A stretch of 64,000 bases of DNA from Geomonas anaerohicana (GTDB taxonomy: Bacteria; Desulfobacterota; Desulfuromonadia; Geobacterales; Geobacteraceae): positions 186,001 through 250,000 of the forward strand of contig NZ_JAEMHL010000008.1 of the NCBI RefSeq assembly GCF_016458305.1, written 5' to 3'. Positions within the stretch are counted from its first letter, which is position 1; every line of letters starts with the position of its first letter. A program made the position numbers and the translations under genes. Below are positions 34,864-45,130 of the stretch, piece by piece. The notes beneath the pieces are model-generated. The model made no database searches. It had not been told where the DNA came from and saw only the letters and a program-made list of their open reading frames with translations.

Positions 34864-36599
34864 AAATTTCGCGATTCAAAGACTGGAAGATCCTGACCAA
34901 GATCCTCAGCATCTCGGTGGCCACCATCGTCATGATGGTGCTGGGCGTGATGTTCTACGTGCTTCCCTTCATGCAGAACAAGCTGATGGACGAAAAGATC
35001 CAGGCCACCAAGTCGGTGGTCGACGTGGCCTACGACGTGCTGACCGCGAACCAGAACGCGGTGAAGGCCGGTACCAAAACCCTGTCGCAGGCCCAGGCCG
35101 ATGCGCTCAAGCAGATCTCCGAGATGAGATACCAGGGCAACGAGTACTTCTGGGTCAACGACCTGGACACCAAGGTGCTCATGCACCCGATCAAGCCGGA
35201 GCTGGTGGGCAAGACCCAGTACGAGAACAAGGACCCCAACGGCAAAAGGCTCTACGTCGAGTTCGTCAACGTCTGCAAGGAGAAGGGCGAAGGGGTGGTG
35301 GACTACATGTGGGCCAAGCCCGGCTCCACGGTGCCGGTCCCCAAGATCTCCTATGTGATGCTGATGAAGGAGTGGGGCTGGATCGTGGGTAGCGGCATCT
35401 ACGTCGACAGCGTGAAGGCCGAGATGAACAGGATGAAGTACCAGATCATCGGCGGCACCGCGCTGCTCGCCGTGGTCATCTTCCTGTTCGCCTGGTTCAC
35501 GGCGCGCAGGATCAAGGAGCCCCTGGACCAGGCCATCGCCGCCTCCAAGCGTATCGCTTCGGGGGATCTCACTGCCCAAATCGCCGTGGACAGCAAGGAT
35601 GAGACCGGGGAGCTGCTCGCCTCGCTCAAGGAGATGAACGAGGGGCTCGCGCACATCGTGGGCGACGTGAGAACCGGCGCCGAATCGATCGCCACGGCAA
35701 CCGAGGAGATCGCGGCAGGCAACGCCGACCTCTCCCAGCGCACCGAGGAGCAGGCCAGCGCCCTGGAGGAGACCGCCTCCAGCATGGAGGAGCTCACCTC
35801 GACGGTGAAGCAGAACGCGGACAACGCCCAGGCTGCCAATCAGCTCGCCATCAACGCCAGCGGCGTGGCGGTCAAGGGGGGCGACGTGATCAACCGGGTG
35901 GTGCGCACCATGGAGAGCATCACCGACAGCTCCAAGAAGATCTCGGACATCATCGGCGTCATCGACGGCATCGCCTTCCAGACCAACATCCTGGCCCTGA
36001 ACGCCGCGGTGGAGGCGGCGCGCGCCGGCGAGCAGGGAAGAGGTTTCGCGGTGGTCGCGGCCGAGGTGAGGAGCCTCGCCCAGAGAAGCGCCGCGGCGGC
36101 CAAGGAGATCAAGGCCCTCATCGAGGACTCGGTCTCCAAGGTGCAGGACGGCAGCCGCCTGGTCGAAGAGGCGGGACGCACCACCCAGGACATCGTCACC
36201 AGCATCAAGAGGGTGACCGACATCATGGCCGAGATCTCAGCGGCGTCCTTGGAACAGTCCAGCGGCATCGAGCAGGTCAACACGGCCATCACCCAGATGG
36301 ACGACGTCACCCAGCAAAACGCGGCCCTGGTGGAAGAGGCGGCGGCCGCCGCCGAATCGCTCGAAGACCAGGCCCAGCAGTTGGTGGCGGTGGTGGCGCG
36401 CTTCACCCTGGAGCAGGGCAACAAGAGTGCACCGCCGGCCGCGGCAGAGAAGCGCAAGCTCACCCACGCCGCGGCACGCCCGAAGGCCTCCGAAAGGAAG
36501 GCGAAACCCGTAGCGGTAGCAGCAGCTGCAAAAGCACAGGAGCGTCCCTCCCGGTCCGCCGAGGCCGCCGAGCCGGACGATGATTGGAAGGAGTTCTGA
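34860..36599 (+). CDS. Methyl-accepting chemotaxis protein with single Cache domain and CheR tether
   Basis: 579 residues. It has TM1 (about 14-35), a periplasmic sCache domain ([23 protein letters not shown]), TM2 (about 195-215) and HAMP. The signalling hairpin has the tip [29 protein letters not shown]. An Ala/Lys-rich flexible tail ends in DDDWKEF, a W-x-x-F pentapeptide-type docking site for CheR, which is encoded next. Cache domains of this type usually bind small carboxylates; the ligand is unknown. Confidence 0.93.
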   Translation: MKISRFKDWKILTKILSISVATIVMMVLGVMFYVLPFMQNKLMDEKIQATKSVVDVAYDVLTANQNAVKAGTKTLSQAQADALKQISEMRYQGNEYFWVNDLDTKVLMHPIKPELVGKTQYENKDPNGKRLYVEFVNVCKEKGEGVVDYMWAKPGSTVPVPKISYVMLMKEWGWIVGSGIYVDSVKAEMNRMKYQIIGGTALLAVVIFLFAWFTARRIKEPLDQAIAASKRIASGDLTAQIAVDSKDETGELLASLKEMNEGLAHIVGDVRTGAESIATATEEIAAGNADLSQRTEEQASALEETASSMEELTSTVKQNADNAQAANQLAINASGVAVKGGDVINRVVRTMESITDSSKKISDIIGVIDGIAFQTNILALNAAVEAARAGEQGRGFAVVAAEVRSLAQRSAAAAKEIKALIEDSVSKVQDGSRLVEEAGRTTQDIVTSIKRVTDIMAEISAASLEQSSGIEQVNTAITQMDDVTQQNAALVEEAAAAAESLEDQAQQLVAVVARFTLEQGNKSAPPAAAEKRKLTHAAARPKASERKAKPVAVAAAAKAQERPSRSAEAAEPDDDWKEF

Positions 36600-36652
36600 G
36601 AACCGAGACGCGCACGGAGCCGGCGCGCCGCCTGACGGGGGGGGGAGGCGCC

Positions 36653-37495
36653 GTGCCTCCCGGCGCCGCGGATCAGGGCTGGAACTCCTTCCAGTACCGC
36701 TTCACCCCTGACGACTTCGCCCGGGTGCGCGGCTTCATCTACCGCAACGCGGGGATCTCCCTGGCACCGGGCAAGATGGACATGGTCTACAGCCGGCTGG
36801 CGCGCCGGCTGCGGGCCACCGGGGTGGAAAGCTTCGCGCAGTACCTGGACCTCGTGGAAAGCGGTGACCTCCAGGAGGTGGAGGCCTTCATCAATGCCCT
36901 CACCACCAACATGACCTCCTTTTTCCGGGAGCCGCACCACTTCCGGCTCCTTGCCGAGCGCCTGCGCCAGCACCCGGAGCGCAAGCAGGTCAACATCTGG
37001 AGCTGCGCCTCCTCGACCGGCGAGGAACCCTATTCCATCGCGATGACCGCGCTGGACGCGCTGCCGGCGAACGCGAACCTCAGCATACTGGCCACCGACA
37101 TCGACACCAACGTGCTCGCCAGGGGCAGCGAAGGGGTCTATCCGGTGGACCAGCTGCCCAAGATCCCGGAGCCGTACCGCAAGCGCTTCCTGCTCAGGGG
37201 GGAAGGGAACCACGAGGGGTTCATCAGGGTGAAGGAGGAACTGCGCCGCGTGGTGACCTTCAGGAGGCTGAACCTTTTGGACGAGCAGTGGCCCATGCGC
37301 GGGAAATTCGACTTCATCTTCTGCCGCAACGTGATGATCTATTTCGACAGGCCGACGCAGCTCGCCGTCCTGGAGCGGATTTCGCGGGTACTGCATCCGG
37401 ACGGCCTTCTATTCGTCGGGCATTCCGAGAGCCTGCACCATGCCCAGGAACTGTTCCGGGTCTGCGGCAACACGACCTACGCCTTGAGGAGCTGA
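36653..37495 (+). CDS. cheR: Chemotaxis protein methyltransferase CheR
   Basis: 280 residues. The N-terminal helical domain (FARVRGFIYRNAGISLAPGKMDMVYSRLARRLR) is followed by a SAM-binding domain (VNIWSCASSTGEEPYSIAM, ILATDIDTNVL, FDFIFCRNVMIYF). It methylates glutamates of the MCP encoded upstream. The start is uncertain: GTG 36653 follows a GGGAGG site; a TTG at 36584 lies inside the MCP gene. Confidence 0.92.
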   Translation: MPPGAADQGWNSFQYRFTPDDFARVRGFIYRNAGISLAPGKMDMVYSRLARRLRATGVESFAQYLDLVESGDLQEVEAFINALTTNMTSFFREPHHFRLLAERLRQHPERKQVNIWSCASSTGEEPYSIAMTALDALPANANLSILATDIDTNVLARGSEGVYPVDQLPKIPEPYRKRFLLRGEGNHEGFIRVKEELRRVVTFRRLNLLDEQWPMRGKFDFIFCRNVMIYFDRPTQLAVLERISRVLHPDGLLFVGHSESLHHAQELFRVCGNTTYALRS

Positions 37496-37497
37496 CG

Positions 37498-38082
37498 GTG
37501 CCGCACAGGGGGAAACCGGGGAGGAAACGGGCGAGACACCCGGGGCATGGGCGGCTCAGTTACTTCGATCCGGAATTCAAAACCATGGCGGTCAAGATCG
37601 TGGCGGGAGAGTTCTACGCCACCGACGAGGCCGTGGCCATCACCACCGTGCTCGGCTCCTGCGTCTCGGTCTGCCTGTACGACGTGGAGCTGGGCATCGG
37701 CGGCATGAACCACTTCATGCTGCCGGAGTTGCAGCAGGGGGGCGGCGCCACCCCCTGCTCCGGGGTCTGCAACGACGACTCGCAAAGCTGCGCCCGCTAC
37801 GGCAGCTGCGCCATGCGCCGCCTGCTGGAACAGCTCGAGCTGTTGGGCGCCAGCCGCAAACGCCTTGCCGCGAAGCTGTTCGGGGCCGGGCACGTCATGG
37901 CGAGCAGCACCGACATCGGCGGCAACAACGCGGCTTTCGCCGTCGACTACTTGAAGAAACAGGGGATACCGATCGTCGCCTCGGACCTCGGGGAGTGCTG
38001 CCCCAGGAAGGTGATGTTCTTTCCCAAAACCGGCCGCGCCCTGGTGAAAAGGATCCGCGCCCTGCACGCAGGAAGAAACTAG
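37498..38082 (+). CDS. cheD: Chemoreceptor glutamine deamidase CheD
   Basis: 194 residues. A family start [22 protein letters not shown] is followed by catalytic Cys55 in [14 protein letters not shown] and His72 in GGMNHFMLP. It deamidates receptor glutamines. The GTG at 37498 lies 2 bases after the cheR stop with GAGGAG upstream; the longer frame inside cheR is a shadow. Confidence 0.92.
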   Translation: MPHRGKPGRKRARHPGHGRLSYFDPEFKTMAVKIVAGEFYATDEAVAITTVLGSCVSVCLYDVELGIGGMNHFMLPELQQGGGATPCSGVCNDDSQSCARYGSCAMRRLLEQLELLGASRKRLAAKLFGAGHVMASSTDIGGNNAAFAVDYLKKQGIPIVASDLGECCPRKVMFFPKTGRALVKRIRALHAGRN

Positions 38083-38083
38083 A

Positions 38084-39169
38084 ATGCCCATCAAGGTGCT
38101 GATAATAGACGACTCCGCCCTGATCCGGTCCCTTTTGACCGAGATCATCAACCAAGCCCCCGATCTCCAGGTGGTGGGGACCGCGCCGGACCCGCTGGCG
38201 GCCCGGCAACGCATCAAGGAACTGAACCCGGACGTGCTCACCCTGGACGTGGAGATGCCCAAGATGGACGGGCTCGCCTTCCTGGAAAAGCTGATGAGGC
38301 TGCGCCCCATGCCGGTGGTGATGGTCTCCTCGCTCACCGAGAAGAGTTCCGCCGTGACGCTGAAGGCGCTGGAGCTGGGCGCCTTCGACTTCGTCACCAA
38401 GCCCAAGATCGACATCCGCAACGGGCTTTTGGAGTACTCCCAGGAGCTTGCCGAGAAGATCCGCTGTGCCCATACCGCCTTCCACAGGAAGGGGGGCAAG
38501 GCCCCTCCCCTGCAGGTGGAGGCGAAGCTCTCCGCGGACGCGGTGCTCCCCAACAAGCACCAGCACTTCGCGACCACGGAAAAGGTGGTCGCGGTCGGCT
38601 CCTCGACCGGCGGCACCGAGGCCCTCAAGGTCTTTTTGAGCGCGCTCCCCGCCGACTGCCCGGCGATACTGGTCACCCAGCACATGCCCGAGACCTTCAC
38701 CCGGACCTTCGCGGCGCGGCTGGACGGGCTGTGCGCCCTGGCGGTCAAGGAAGCGGAGCACGGCGAACGGGTGCTGCCGGGGCATGCCTACATCGCGCCC
38801 GGCAACCGGCACATGATGCTGGCCCGCAGCGGCGCCAACTACACCATCGCCCTGGGCGACGGCCCGCCGGTGTCACGCCACCGCCCCTCGGTGGACGTAC
38901 TGTTCCGCTCGGCCGCCAACTGCGCCGCCGACAACAGCCTCGGCATCATCCTGACCGGGATGGGGGACGACGGCGCCGCCGGGATGCTGGAGATGCACAA
39001 CGCCGGCGCACGGACCCTGGCCCAGGACGAGGAAAGCTGCGTCGTGTTCGGCATGCCGCGCGAGGCGATCGCGCGGGGCGGGGTGGACGAGGTGGTCCCG
39101 CTCTCGGAAATGGCGGGGCGCCTCCTGGGGTGGCTCGCCTCGCACGGCAAGCGCAGCTTCAGGGTGTGA
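38084..39169 (+). CDS. cheB: Chemotaxis methylesterase/glutamine deamidase CheB
   Basis: 361 residues. The receiver domain has Asp10 and phospho-acceptor Asp55 ([10 protein letters not shown]) and lysine in FVTKP. The methylesterase domain has Ser174 ([11 protein letters not shown]), His200 ([10 protein letters not shown]) and Asp296 ([10 protein letters not shown]), a complete triad. It is activated by CheA and opposes CheR. The start is one base after the cheD stop. Confidence 0.94.
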   Translation: MPIKVLIIDDSALIRSLLTEIINQAPDLQVVGTAPDPLAARQRIKELNPDVLTLDVEMPKMDGLAFLEKLMRLRPMPVVMVSSLTEKSSAVTLKALELGAFDFVTKPKIDIRNGLLEYSQELAEKIRCAHTAFHRKGGKAPPLQVEAKLSADAVLPNKHQHFATTEKVVAVGSSTGGTEALKVFLSALPADCPAILVTQHMPETFTRTFAARLDGLCALAVKEAEHGERVLPGHAYIAPGNRHMMLARSGANYTIALGDGPPVSRHRPSVDVLFRSAANCAADNSLGIILTGMGDDGAAGMLEMHNAGARTLAQDEESCVVFGMPREAIARGGVDEVVPLSEMAGRLLGWLASHGKRSFRV

Positions 39170-39200
39170 AGACGGGAAAGACCACCGGCAGGAGAAGAAC

Positions 39201-41000
39201 GTGAAGTTCCTCGATGCGGCACGCGACAAGATATCGATCCCCCTGCTCATCAGCGCGGTCACCGTGGCAGTGGTGATGATGGTAGGAAACCACCTCATGC
39301 TGGACCAGATCCACGAGGAGGCGGTGCGCCAGGCCAACCGGCAGCAGGAAAACAGCATGATGGCCTTTTGGGAGCTGATGAACCGTCGCGGGCGCAACTT
39401 CCACATCGACAACGGCAGGATGATCCTGGGCGACTACTACGTCCTGAACGACGCCAACGAACTGCCCGACAAGATCTTCTGCATCACCGGAAGCAGGGCC
39501 ACCATCTTCATGGGGGACACCCGGGTCGCCACCAACGTGCTCAAGGAGGACGGCACCAGGGCCATCGGGACCAAGCTGACCGGCCCCGCCTACGACGCCG
39601 TGTTCCGGGAGGGGATCCGCTACCGCGGCGAGGCGAACATCCTGGGCGCCCCGTACTTCACCGCCTACGACCCGGTGCGGGACGTGAACGGCAAGGTGAT
39701 CGGGGCCCTGTTCGTGGGGGTGAAGCAGAGCGAGTACCTGGCCCGCTACGACCGCATCAACGTGAAGATCGGCGTCATCAACGGCGTCCTGGCGGCGATA
39801 TTCGTACTGTGCGCCGTCATCCTGGGCCTGAACCGCAAGCGCGCCGAGGCCGAGATCAAGAGGCAGTTGAACTTCCAGCAGCAGATCATGGACACCATAC
39901 CGAGCCCCATCTTTTCCAAGGATGCCCAGGGACGCTACAACCTGTGCAACAAGGCGTTCCAAAGCTATGTCGGGCTCAGCAGCGACCAGTTGATAGGGCG
40001 CTCGGTGTTCGACCTGTGGCAGCCGGACCTGGCCCGGAAGTACCACGAGATGGACCAGGAGATCATAGACGCACCGGGTATCCAGATCTATGAGTCACAG
40101 GTGAACTACGCCGACGGCAGCCTGCGTGACGTGATCTTCCACAAGGCCGCACTCCGCGACGACGAGGGCGTGGCCCAGGGCCTGGTCGGGGTCATCCTGG
40201 ACATCACCGAGCGCAAGACGGTAGAGCAGGAGAGCCGCCGGATCGAGGCCCAGAAGCACCACTCGCGCATGATCGAGTCCCTGATGATCCAGTTGAACCA
40301 CGACCTGAACACGCCGCTTACCCCGCTCTTTGCCCTGATCCCCATGATCCGGGCCAAAGTTAGCGAACCGGGCGTGGAAAGGATGTTGGAGATCTGCCAG
40401 CAGTGCGTAAACCAAATCCAGGGGTTGGCCGGCAAGGCGTTCGACCTGGTGCGCATCTCGTCGAGCCAGCCCCGCCTGATCCCGGTGAGCCTGTGCGCGG
40501 CGGTCGAGAGCGCCCTGAACGAGATGGCGCCGGTCCTGGCGCAGCGCGGCGTGATCTGCTGCAACGCGATCCGCGCCGACCTCCAGGTACTGGGATCGGC
40601 GGAGCAGCTCACGCTCCTGTTCAAGAACCTGCTCAGCAACGCGGCGCGTTACGCCGCCCAGAACGGCAAGGTGATCATCAGCGCCGAGATGAAGGGCAAT
40701 GAGATCGAAGTGTCGGTCCAGGACGACGGCATCGGGCTGGACCACGAGCAGCTGAGTCGGGTCTTCGACGAGTTCTACAAGGTCGACCCTGCCCGGCACG
40801 ACCTGAATACGCAGGGGCTGGGCCTCGCCATCTGCCGCAGGATCGTGGCCAACCACGAGGGGAGGCTCTGGGCGGAAAGCCCCGGGGCCGGGCGCGGCAC
40901 CACCATGTTCTTCACCCTGAAGCAGGTGGGACACCAGCCGCCGGCCATCGCGGAGGACGACGTGTCTCAGGAGACCACCCCGGAGAGCAACCAGATATGA
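39201..41000 (+). CDS. Membrane sensor histidine kinase (Cache-PAS-HisKA-HATPase)
   Basis: 599 residues with a GTG start and GGAG upstream. TM1 (about 12-30), a periplasmic Cache-like domain (GTKLTGPAYDAVFREGIRYRGEANILGAPYFTAYDPV) and TM2 (about 193-212) precede a PAS domain (MDTIPSPIFSKDAQGRYNLCNKAF). The H-box is IQLNHDLNTPLTPLF, followed by ATPase motifs LLSNAARYA, DDGIGL and GLGLAICRRI. No receiver is attached. It is embedded in the chemosensory operon and translationally coupled to the next kinase. Confidence 0.9.
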   Translation: MKFLDAARDKISIPLLISAVTVAVVMMVGNHLMLDQIHEEAVRQANRQQENSMMAFWELMNRRGRNFHIDNGRMILGDYYVLNDANELPDKIFCITGSRATIFMGDTRVATNVLKEDGTRAIGTKLTGPAYDAVFREGIRYRGEANILGAPYFTAYDPVRDVNGKVIGALFVGVKQSEYLARYDRINVKIGVINGVLAAIFVLCAVILGLNRKRAEAEIKRQLNFQQQIMDTIPSPIFSKDAQGRYNLCNKAFQSYVGLSSDQLIGRSVFDLWQPDLARKYHEMDQEIIDAPGIQIYESQVNYADGSLRDVIFHKAALRDDEGVAQGLVGVILDITERKTVEQESRRIEAQKHHSRMIESLMIQLNHDLNTPLTPLFALIPMIRAKVSEPGVERMLEICQQCVNQIQGLAGKAFDLVRISSSQPRLIPVSLCAAVESALNEMAPVLAQRGVICCNAIRADLQVLGSAEQLTLLFKNLLSNAARYAAQNGKVIISAEMKGNEIEVSVQDDGIGLDHEQLSRVFDEFYKVDPARHDLNTQGLGLAICRRIVANHEGRLWAESPGAGRGTTMFFTLKQVGHQPPAIAEDDVSQETTPESNQI

Positions 41001-43030
41001 GGCACTTCTCCATTACAGAACTGAAAACGCGCATCGGCATCGCCATCGCCGTCACCATGGCCGCCGTGATCGGCATCGTCGCCCTGGGCGGAAGCGGGAC
41101 TTCGGCGGGCCAGCCGTTGCAGCAACCGCTGCTGATCCTCGTGCTCTGCGTGGTGATCGTGATCCTGACCCGCATCCTGTTCTCCCACCTGGACCACCTC
41201 GAGGCAGCCCAGCGCATCGTGCAAGGACAGCAGACGGAACTGGCACTTGCCGAACAGCGGGAGCGCAGCCGGCTCAAGGCCCTGGAGCGGATCGCCACCG
41301 ACGCGGAGCTGGAGGAACTGCTTAAGGACGTGGTGCAGTTTGTCGAGGATTGCCTGCCGGGATCGCTCTGCTCCATACTGCTCGTGGACGAGTCGGGCAC
41401 CAGGCTGCGCCACGGCTGTGCGCCGTCCTTGCCGGCCGAGTACAACCAGGCGGTGGACGGGATCAGGATCGGAAAGGGGAAAGGATCGTGCGGCACCGCG
41501 GCCTTTTTGCGGCAGCGGGTAGTGGTCGAGGACCTGGAGCCGCATCCCTACTGGCATAACTTTCAACCGGCGCGCGATGCCGGCCTCAGGGCCTGCTGGT
41601 CCGAACCGGTCTTCGCCAGTAACGGCACCCTCCTGGGCACCCTGGCCGTCTACCACCGGGAACCGCGGGCACCGAGCAGCGAGGATCTCCACCTTTTGGA
41701 GTCGGCGGCCCATCTAGCGGGGATCGCCATCAGCCGGGTGCGTGCCGACGAGGGGCGCCACGTCCTGGAAGAGCAGCTGCGCCAGACCCAGAAGATCGAG
41801 GCAGTGGGGCAGTTGGCCGCCGGCGTCGCCCACGATTTCAACAACTTGCTGACGCCGATCATCGTCTACGCCGATATGCTGCTCAGGGTCTCTCCCGAGG
41901 GGAGCCCGCAGACGCGCATGATCCAGTCCATGAGTTCGGCCGCGCACAAGGCGAGCGACCTGACCCAGAAGCTCCTCTCCTTCGGACGCAAGCAGGTGTT
42001 GCACATGAACCTTCTGGACCTGAACGAGGTGATCACCTCCTTCAAGGAGATCATGCGCGCCACGGTCAGGGACAACATCGAGATCGACCTCCTGCTCTCC
42101 CCGGGTGCCGCCAAGGTGCAGGCGGACCGCGGCCAGTTGGAGCAGGTGCTTTTGAACCTCGTGTTGAACGCCCAGGATGCCATCGAGGGGAGCGGCTCCA
42201 TCTGCATCGAGACCGGGCACCTGATCCTGGACGACGAGTTCCACCGGCAGCACCCGGTTGCCAAGCCGGGCCACTACATCCTGCTCGCCTTCAGCGACGA
42301 CGGCTGCGGCATGAGCGAAGAGACGCTCAGGCACATGTACGAGCCATTCTTCACCACCAAGGAGAGCGGCCGGGGCACCGGTCTCGGCCTGGCCACCGTC
42401 TACGGTGTCATCAAGCACCACGGCGGCTGCATCGACGTCAGGAGCCGCCCCGGGCAGGGCACCAGGTTCTCCATCTATCTCCCCGCCAGCGCGAGTGCCG
42501 CGGAGCCCCTCATGCGTGCCTCCGCCGATGCCGCGCCACCGGAGCAGGACAGCACGGAGCGGACCATCCTGCTGGTGGAGGACAACCAGATGATCAGGGA
42601 GGTTGCCGCCGACCTGCTCACCTCCTTCGGATACCGCGTCCTGGTTGCGGAGACCCCGTCCCGGGCGCTGGAACTGGTGCACGCGGAGCAGCAGGTCATC
42701 GACCTGCTAGCCACCGACGTGGTCATGCCGGAAATGACCGGTCCGGAACTGTACGAAAAGTTGCAGGAAAGCCACCCCGCGCTGCCGGTCCTCTACATCT
42801 CCGGATACAGCAACGCTGTGATCCCGCACGATGCCGACCTGCGCCAGGAGGCGATCTTCCTGGCCAAGCCCTTCACCCTGGAGCAATTCATGGCCAGGAT
42901 CAACGAGATGCTGTACCATGTGAAGCCGCCCCAGGGGGAGCCCCCGCCGCTGGACCACCGCACCATGGCCCGGCTGCTCGAAACACAACAAGGCGCGCCC
43001 GCGCCGGAACATAAGGAACCACAGCCATGA
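40997..43030 (+). CDS. Hybrid histidine kinase (GAF-HisKA-HATPase-REC)
   Basis: 677 residues. Two N-terminal membrane helices without a sizeable periplasmic domain (about 12-55) precede a GAF domain (CSILLVDESGTRL ... IGKGKGSCGTAAFLRQRVVVEDLE). The H-box is AAGVAHDFNNLLTPI, followed by ATPase motifs NLVLNAQDAI, DDGCGM and GTGLGLATVYGV. A C-terminal receiver carries Asp in ATDVVMPEMTGPEL and a lysine in LAKPFT. ATGA overlaps join it to both neighbours. Confidence 0.92.
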   Translation: MRHFSITELKTRIGIAIAVTMAAVIGIVALGGSGTSAGQPLQQPLLILVLCVVIVILTRILFSHLDHLEAAQRIVQGQQTELALAEQRERSRLKALERIATDAELEELLKDVVQFVEDCLPGSLCSILLVDESGTRLRHGCAPSLPAEYNQAVDGIRIGKGKGSCGTAAFLRQRVVVEDLEPHPYWHNFQPARDAGLRACWSEPVFASNGTLLGTLAVYHREPRAPSSEDLHLLESAAHLAGIAISRVRADEGRHVLEEQLRQTQKIEAVGQLAAGVAHDFNNLLTPIIVYADMLLRVSPEGSPQTRMIQSMSSAAHKASDLTQKLLSFGRKQVLHMNLLDLNEVITSFKEIMRATVRDNIEIDLLLSPGAAKVQADRGQLEQVLLNLVLNAQDAIEGSGSICIETGHLILDDEFHRQHPVAKPGHYILLAFSDDGCGMSEETLRHMYEPFFTTKESGRGTGLGLATVYGVIKHHGGCIDVRSRPGQGTRFSIYLPASASAAEPLMRASADAAPPEQDSTERTILLVEDNQMIREVAADLLTSFGYRVLVAETPSRALELVHAEQQVIDLLATDVVMPEMTGPELYEKLQESHPALPVLYISGYSNAVIPHDADLRQEAIFLAKPFTLEQFMARINEMLYHVKPPQGEPPPLDHRTMARLLETQQGAPAPEHKEPQP

Positions 43031-43419
43031 ACAGACGGGTAATGATCGTAGACGACAACGAGTACGTCAGGGCATCGGTGGACATCATCTGCGAATCGGC
43101 CCAACTGGAACTGGCCAGTGCGGCCAGCGGCCCCGAATGCATCGAGCAACTGGAGGGGGGATTCCGCGGGGTCATCCTGATGGACATCATGATGCCTGAG
43201 ATGGACGGCTGGGACACCATCAGGGAGATGGTGGACCGGGGGCTCTACCCGGGGAACGTCATCGTCATGCTGACCGGCATGGGTGAGCCGGATGCCAAGA
43301 TGGACGGGCTCCAGGAGTACGTGTCCGACTATATGACCAAGCCCTTCAGCCCGGAAGAGCTGCTGGATTCCATCGAGTACTACCTCACCCTGCTCAACGC
43401 GCCGACGGACCATGACTAG
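43027..43419 (+). CDS. Single-domain response regulator
   Basis: 130 residues, receiver only. The acidic pair is MIVDDN, the phospho-acceptor is in LMDIMMPEMDG, Thr in MLTGMG and Lys in YMTKPF. It probably receives phosphate from CheA or from the adjacent kinases. It overlaps the hybrid kinase by 4 bases and the next gene by 8. Confidence 0.9.
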   Translation: MNRRVMIVDDNEYVRASVDIICESAQLELASAASGPECIEQLEGGFRGVILMDIMMPEMDGWDTIREMVDRGLYPGNVIVMLTGMGEPDAKMDGLQEYVSDYMTKPFSPEELLDSIEYYLTLLNAPTDHD

Positions 43420-43978
43420 GAACCTGGTGGTCATAGGCGTTTCCACGGGTGGGCCGCTGACGTTGAAGGCATTGTTCCGGGAGCTCCCGCCGCTGGATGC
43501 CGCATTCCTCATCGTGCTGCACATCACGCCCGAGATGGACTACCGCATCGCCCAGGGACTGGACGCGGCCGCCTCGATGCCGGTCAAACTGGCCGAGGAC
43601 GGCGAGTACCTGAAGAGCGGCCGCGTCTACATGGCGCCGGGGGGGCTCCACCTCCAGCTGACCGGCAACAACCGGGTGGTGCTGTGCGAGGGCCCCCGGG
43701 TCAACTACGTACAGCCGGCCGCGGACGTCACCATGCTCTCGCTGAGCAAGCCGCTCAAAGGGAAGCTGATCGGCATCGTGCTCACCGGCATGGGACGCGA
43801 CGGCGCCGACGGGATCAAGCACATCCACGACATCGGCGGCATCACCATCGCCCAGGACCAGCAGTCCTCCACCATCTATGGCATGCCCAAGGCCGCCGCC
43901 CAGACCGGTGCCATCGATTACGTCCTCCCCCCCCAGAAGATCGCCGGCAAGCTGATGGAACTGCTGGCCCCGCTGTGA
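43412..43978 (+). CDS. Receiver-less CheB methylesterase domain protein
   Basis: 188 residues consisting only of the CheB catalytic domain: Ser11 (VSTGGPLTLKA), His37 (VLHITPEM) and Asp130 (TGMGRDGADG). The N-terminal receiver of normal CheB is missing, so activity would not depend on direct phosphorylation. A full cheB is present upstream in the same operon. It ends 7 bases from the convergent LysR gene with no visible terminator. Confidence 0.9.
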   Translation: MTRNLVVIGVSTGGPLTLKALFRELPPLDAAFLIVLHITPEMDYRIAQGLDAAASMPVKLAEDGEYLKSGRVYMAPGGLHLQLTGNNRVVLCEGPRVNYVQPAADVTMLSLSKPLKGKLIGIVLTGMGRDGADGIKHIHDIGGITIAQDQQSSTIYGMPKAAAQTGAIDYVLPPQKIAGKLMELLAPL

Positions 43979-43985
43979 CCATCGG

Positions 43986-44891
43986 CTAGCCCGGGTCCCC
44001 ATCCCGCTCGCCCGGTGCATGCTCCAACAGGAAGTCGACGAAGGCGCGGTTGGCCAGGGACAGGTAGGTGTCCTTCTTCCAGGCGATGAGCAGGTCGAGG
44101 TGCAGCGGGGGATCGAAGGAGACGGCGGCCAGATCGGTGTCCTCCGCCACCACCATCTTCAGGAAGATAGAAATGCCGGTGCCGTTGCGCACCAGCGACT
44201 TGACCAGGGAGAAGAGGTTGGTCTCGAAGATGATCCTCGGCGCGCTGCCGGTCCCCTTGAGCGCCTCCAGGAAAAACTCCCTGATGTAATACCCCTCCTT
44301 GTAGAACACCAGCGGCTCCCCGATGAACTCCGTCAGCGTCACCGCCTGGCGCCCGGCAAAGGGGTGGTCCGGCGGCACGCAGACCACGATCTCCTCGCGC
44401 AGGAAACGCCGCACCTCCAGGGTCGGGGGAAAAGCGGCGCTCCCGCCCCCCGCCACTACCCCCATGTCCAGCTCACCCTCCCCTATCATCTTCTGGATCC
44501 GCCCCGAGCCCTCCCCGAGCACGGAGATGCTCAACTGCGGGTAGCTCCGCTTGAAATCGCGGAAGATGTCGGGAAAAAAGTAGGCGCTGATCATCGGGGT
44601 GATGCCGATCCTCACTTCGCCCCGGGTCAGCCCCTTGAGCTCGGCCATCTCCAACTCGGCGCCGCGCAAATCGTCCAGAATGCGCCGGGCGTGCCCCTGG
44701 AAGATCTCCCCCTCCGCGGTGAGCGAGACCTTCTTGTCCTGGCGGTTGAAAAGGACCAGGTCCAGTTCCTCCTCCAGTTTCTTCACCGCCATGCTGACCG
44801 CAGGCTGCGCGATGCGCAGCGACTCCGCCGCCTTGGTGAAGTTGCTGAGCCGCGCCACCTCGAGGAAGTACCGCAACTGCCTGATGTCCAT
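43986..44891 (-). CDS. LysR-type transcription regulator
   Basis: 301 residues. The N-terminal helix-turn-helix MDIRQLRYFLEVARLSNFTKAAESLRIAQPAVSMAVKKLE is a canonical LTTR, followed by the substrate-binding domain (GEVRIGITPMISAYFFPDIF). It is divergent from an MFS transporter, the usual arrangement for an LTTR that controls an exporter. The start at 44891 is the family start; an in-frame ATG at 44903 (MGGG-) is a close alternative. The inducer is unknown. Confidence 0.92.
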   Translation of the reverse strand: MDIRQLRYFLEVARLSNFTKAAESLRIAQPAVSMAVKKLEEELDLVLFNRQDKKVSLTAEGEIFQGHARRILDDLRGAELEMAELKGLTRGEVRIGITPMISAYFFPDIFRDFKRSYPQLSISVLGEGSGRIQKMIGEGELDMGVVAGGGSAAFPPTLEVRRFLREEIVVCVPPDHPFAGRQAVTLTEFIGEPLVFYKEGYYIREFFLEALKGTGSAPRIIFETNLFSLVKSLVRNGTGISIFLKMVVAEDTDLAAVSFDPPLHLDLLIAWKKDTYLSLANRAFVDFLLEHAPGERDGDPG

Positions 44892-44902
44892 GCCGCCCCC
44901 CA

Positions 44903-44923
44903 TTGATAAGCAATAGTTATCAA
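44903..44923. promoter_or_regulatory. LysR-type operator palindrome
   Basis: TTGATAA-N7-TTATCAA, a perfect 7-bp inverted repeat with the T-N11-A core of LTTR boxes. It lies directly upstream of the regulator start and divergent from the transporter. The rest of 44924-45130 shows no gene. Confidence 0.7.
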
Positions 44924-45130
44924 AGCGATAAACATTATATATTTTTCTTATGATCCTGCAACGGTTATAGTTCAACCCACGTCCCCCCCTTTGCGAGGTT
45001 CTTCCGAGAATTCCGGGGAGCCATCTTGTCCTCCATTAAATAACGAGACAAGGGCATCACGTTCCCCGCTTTGCGACGGGGGGACAGGGGGGATTTGCTT
45101 CAAAACGGCGGTCAACAGCAGGGGAGAATC

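Noticed and set aside
35840-37396. 518-residue minus-strand frame over the MCP and cheR
   Set aside because: Antisense to conserved receptor and methyltransferase sequence; composition typical of a shadow frame.
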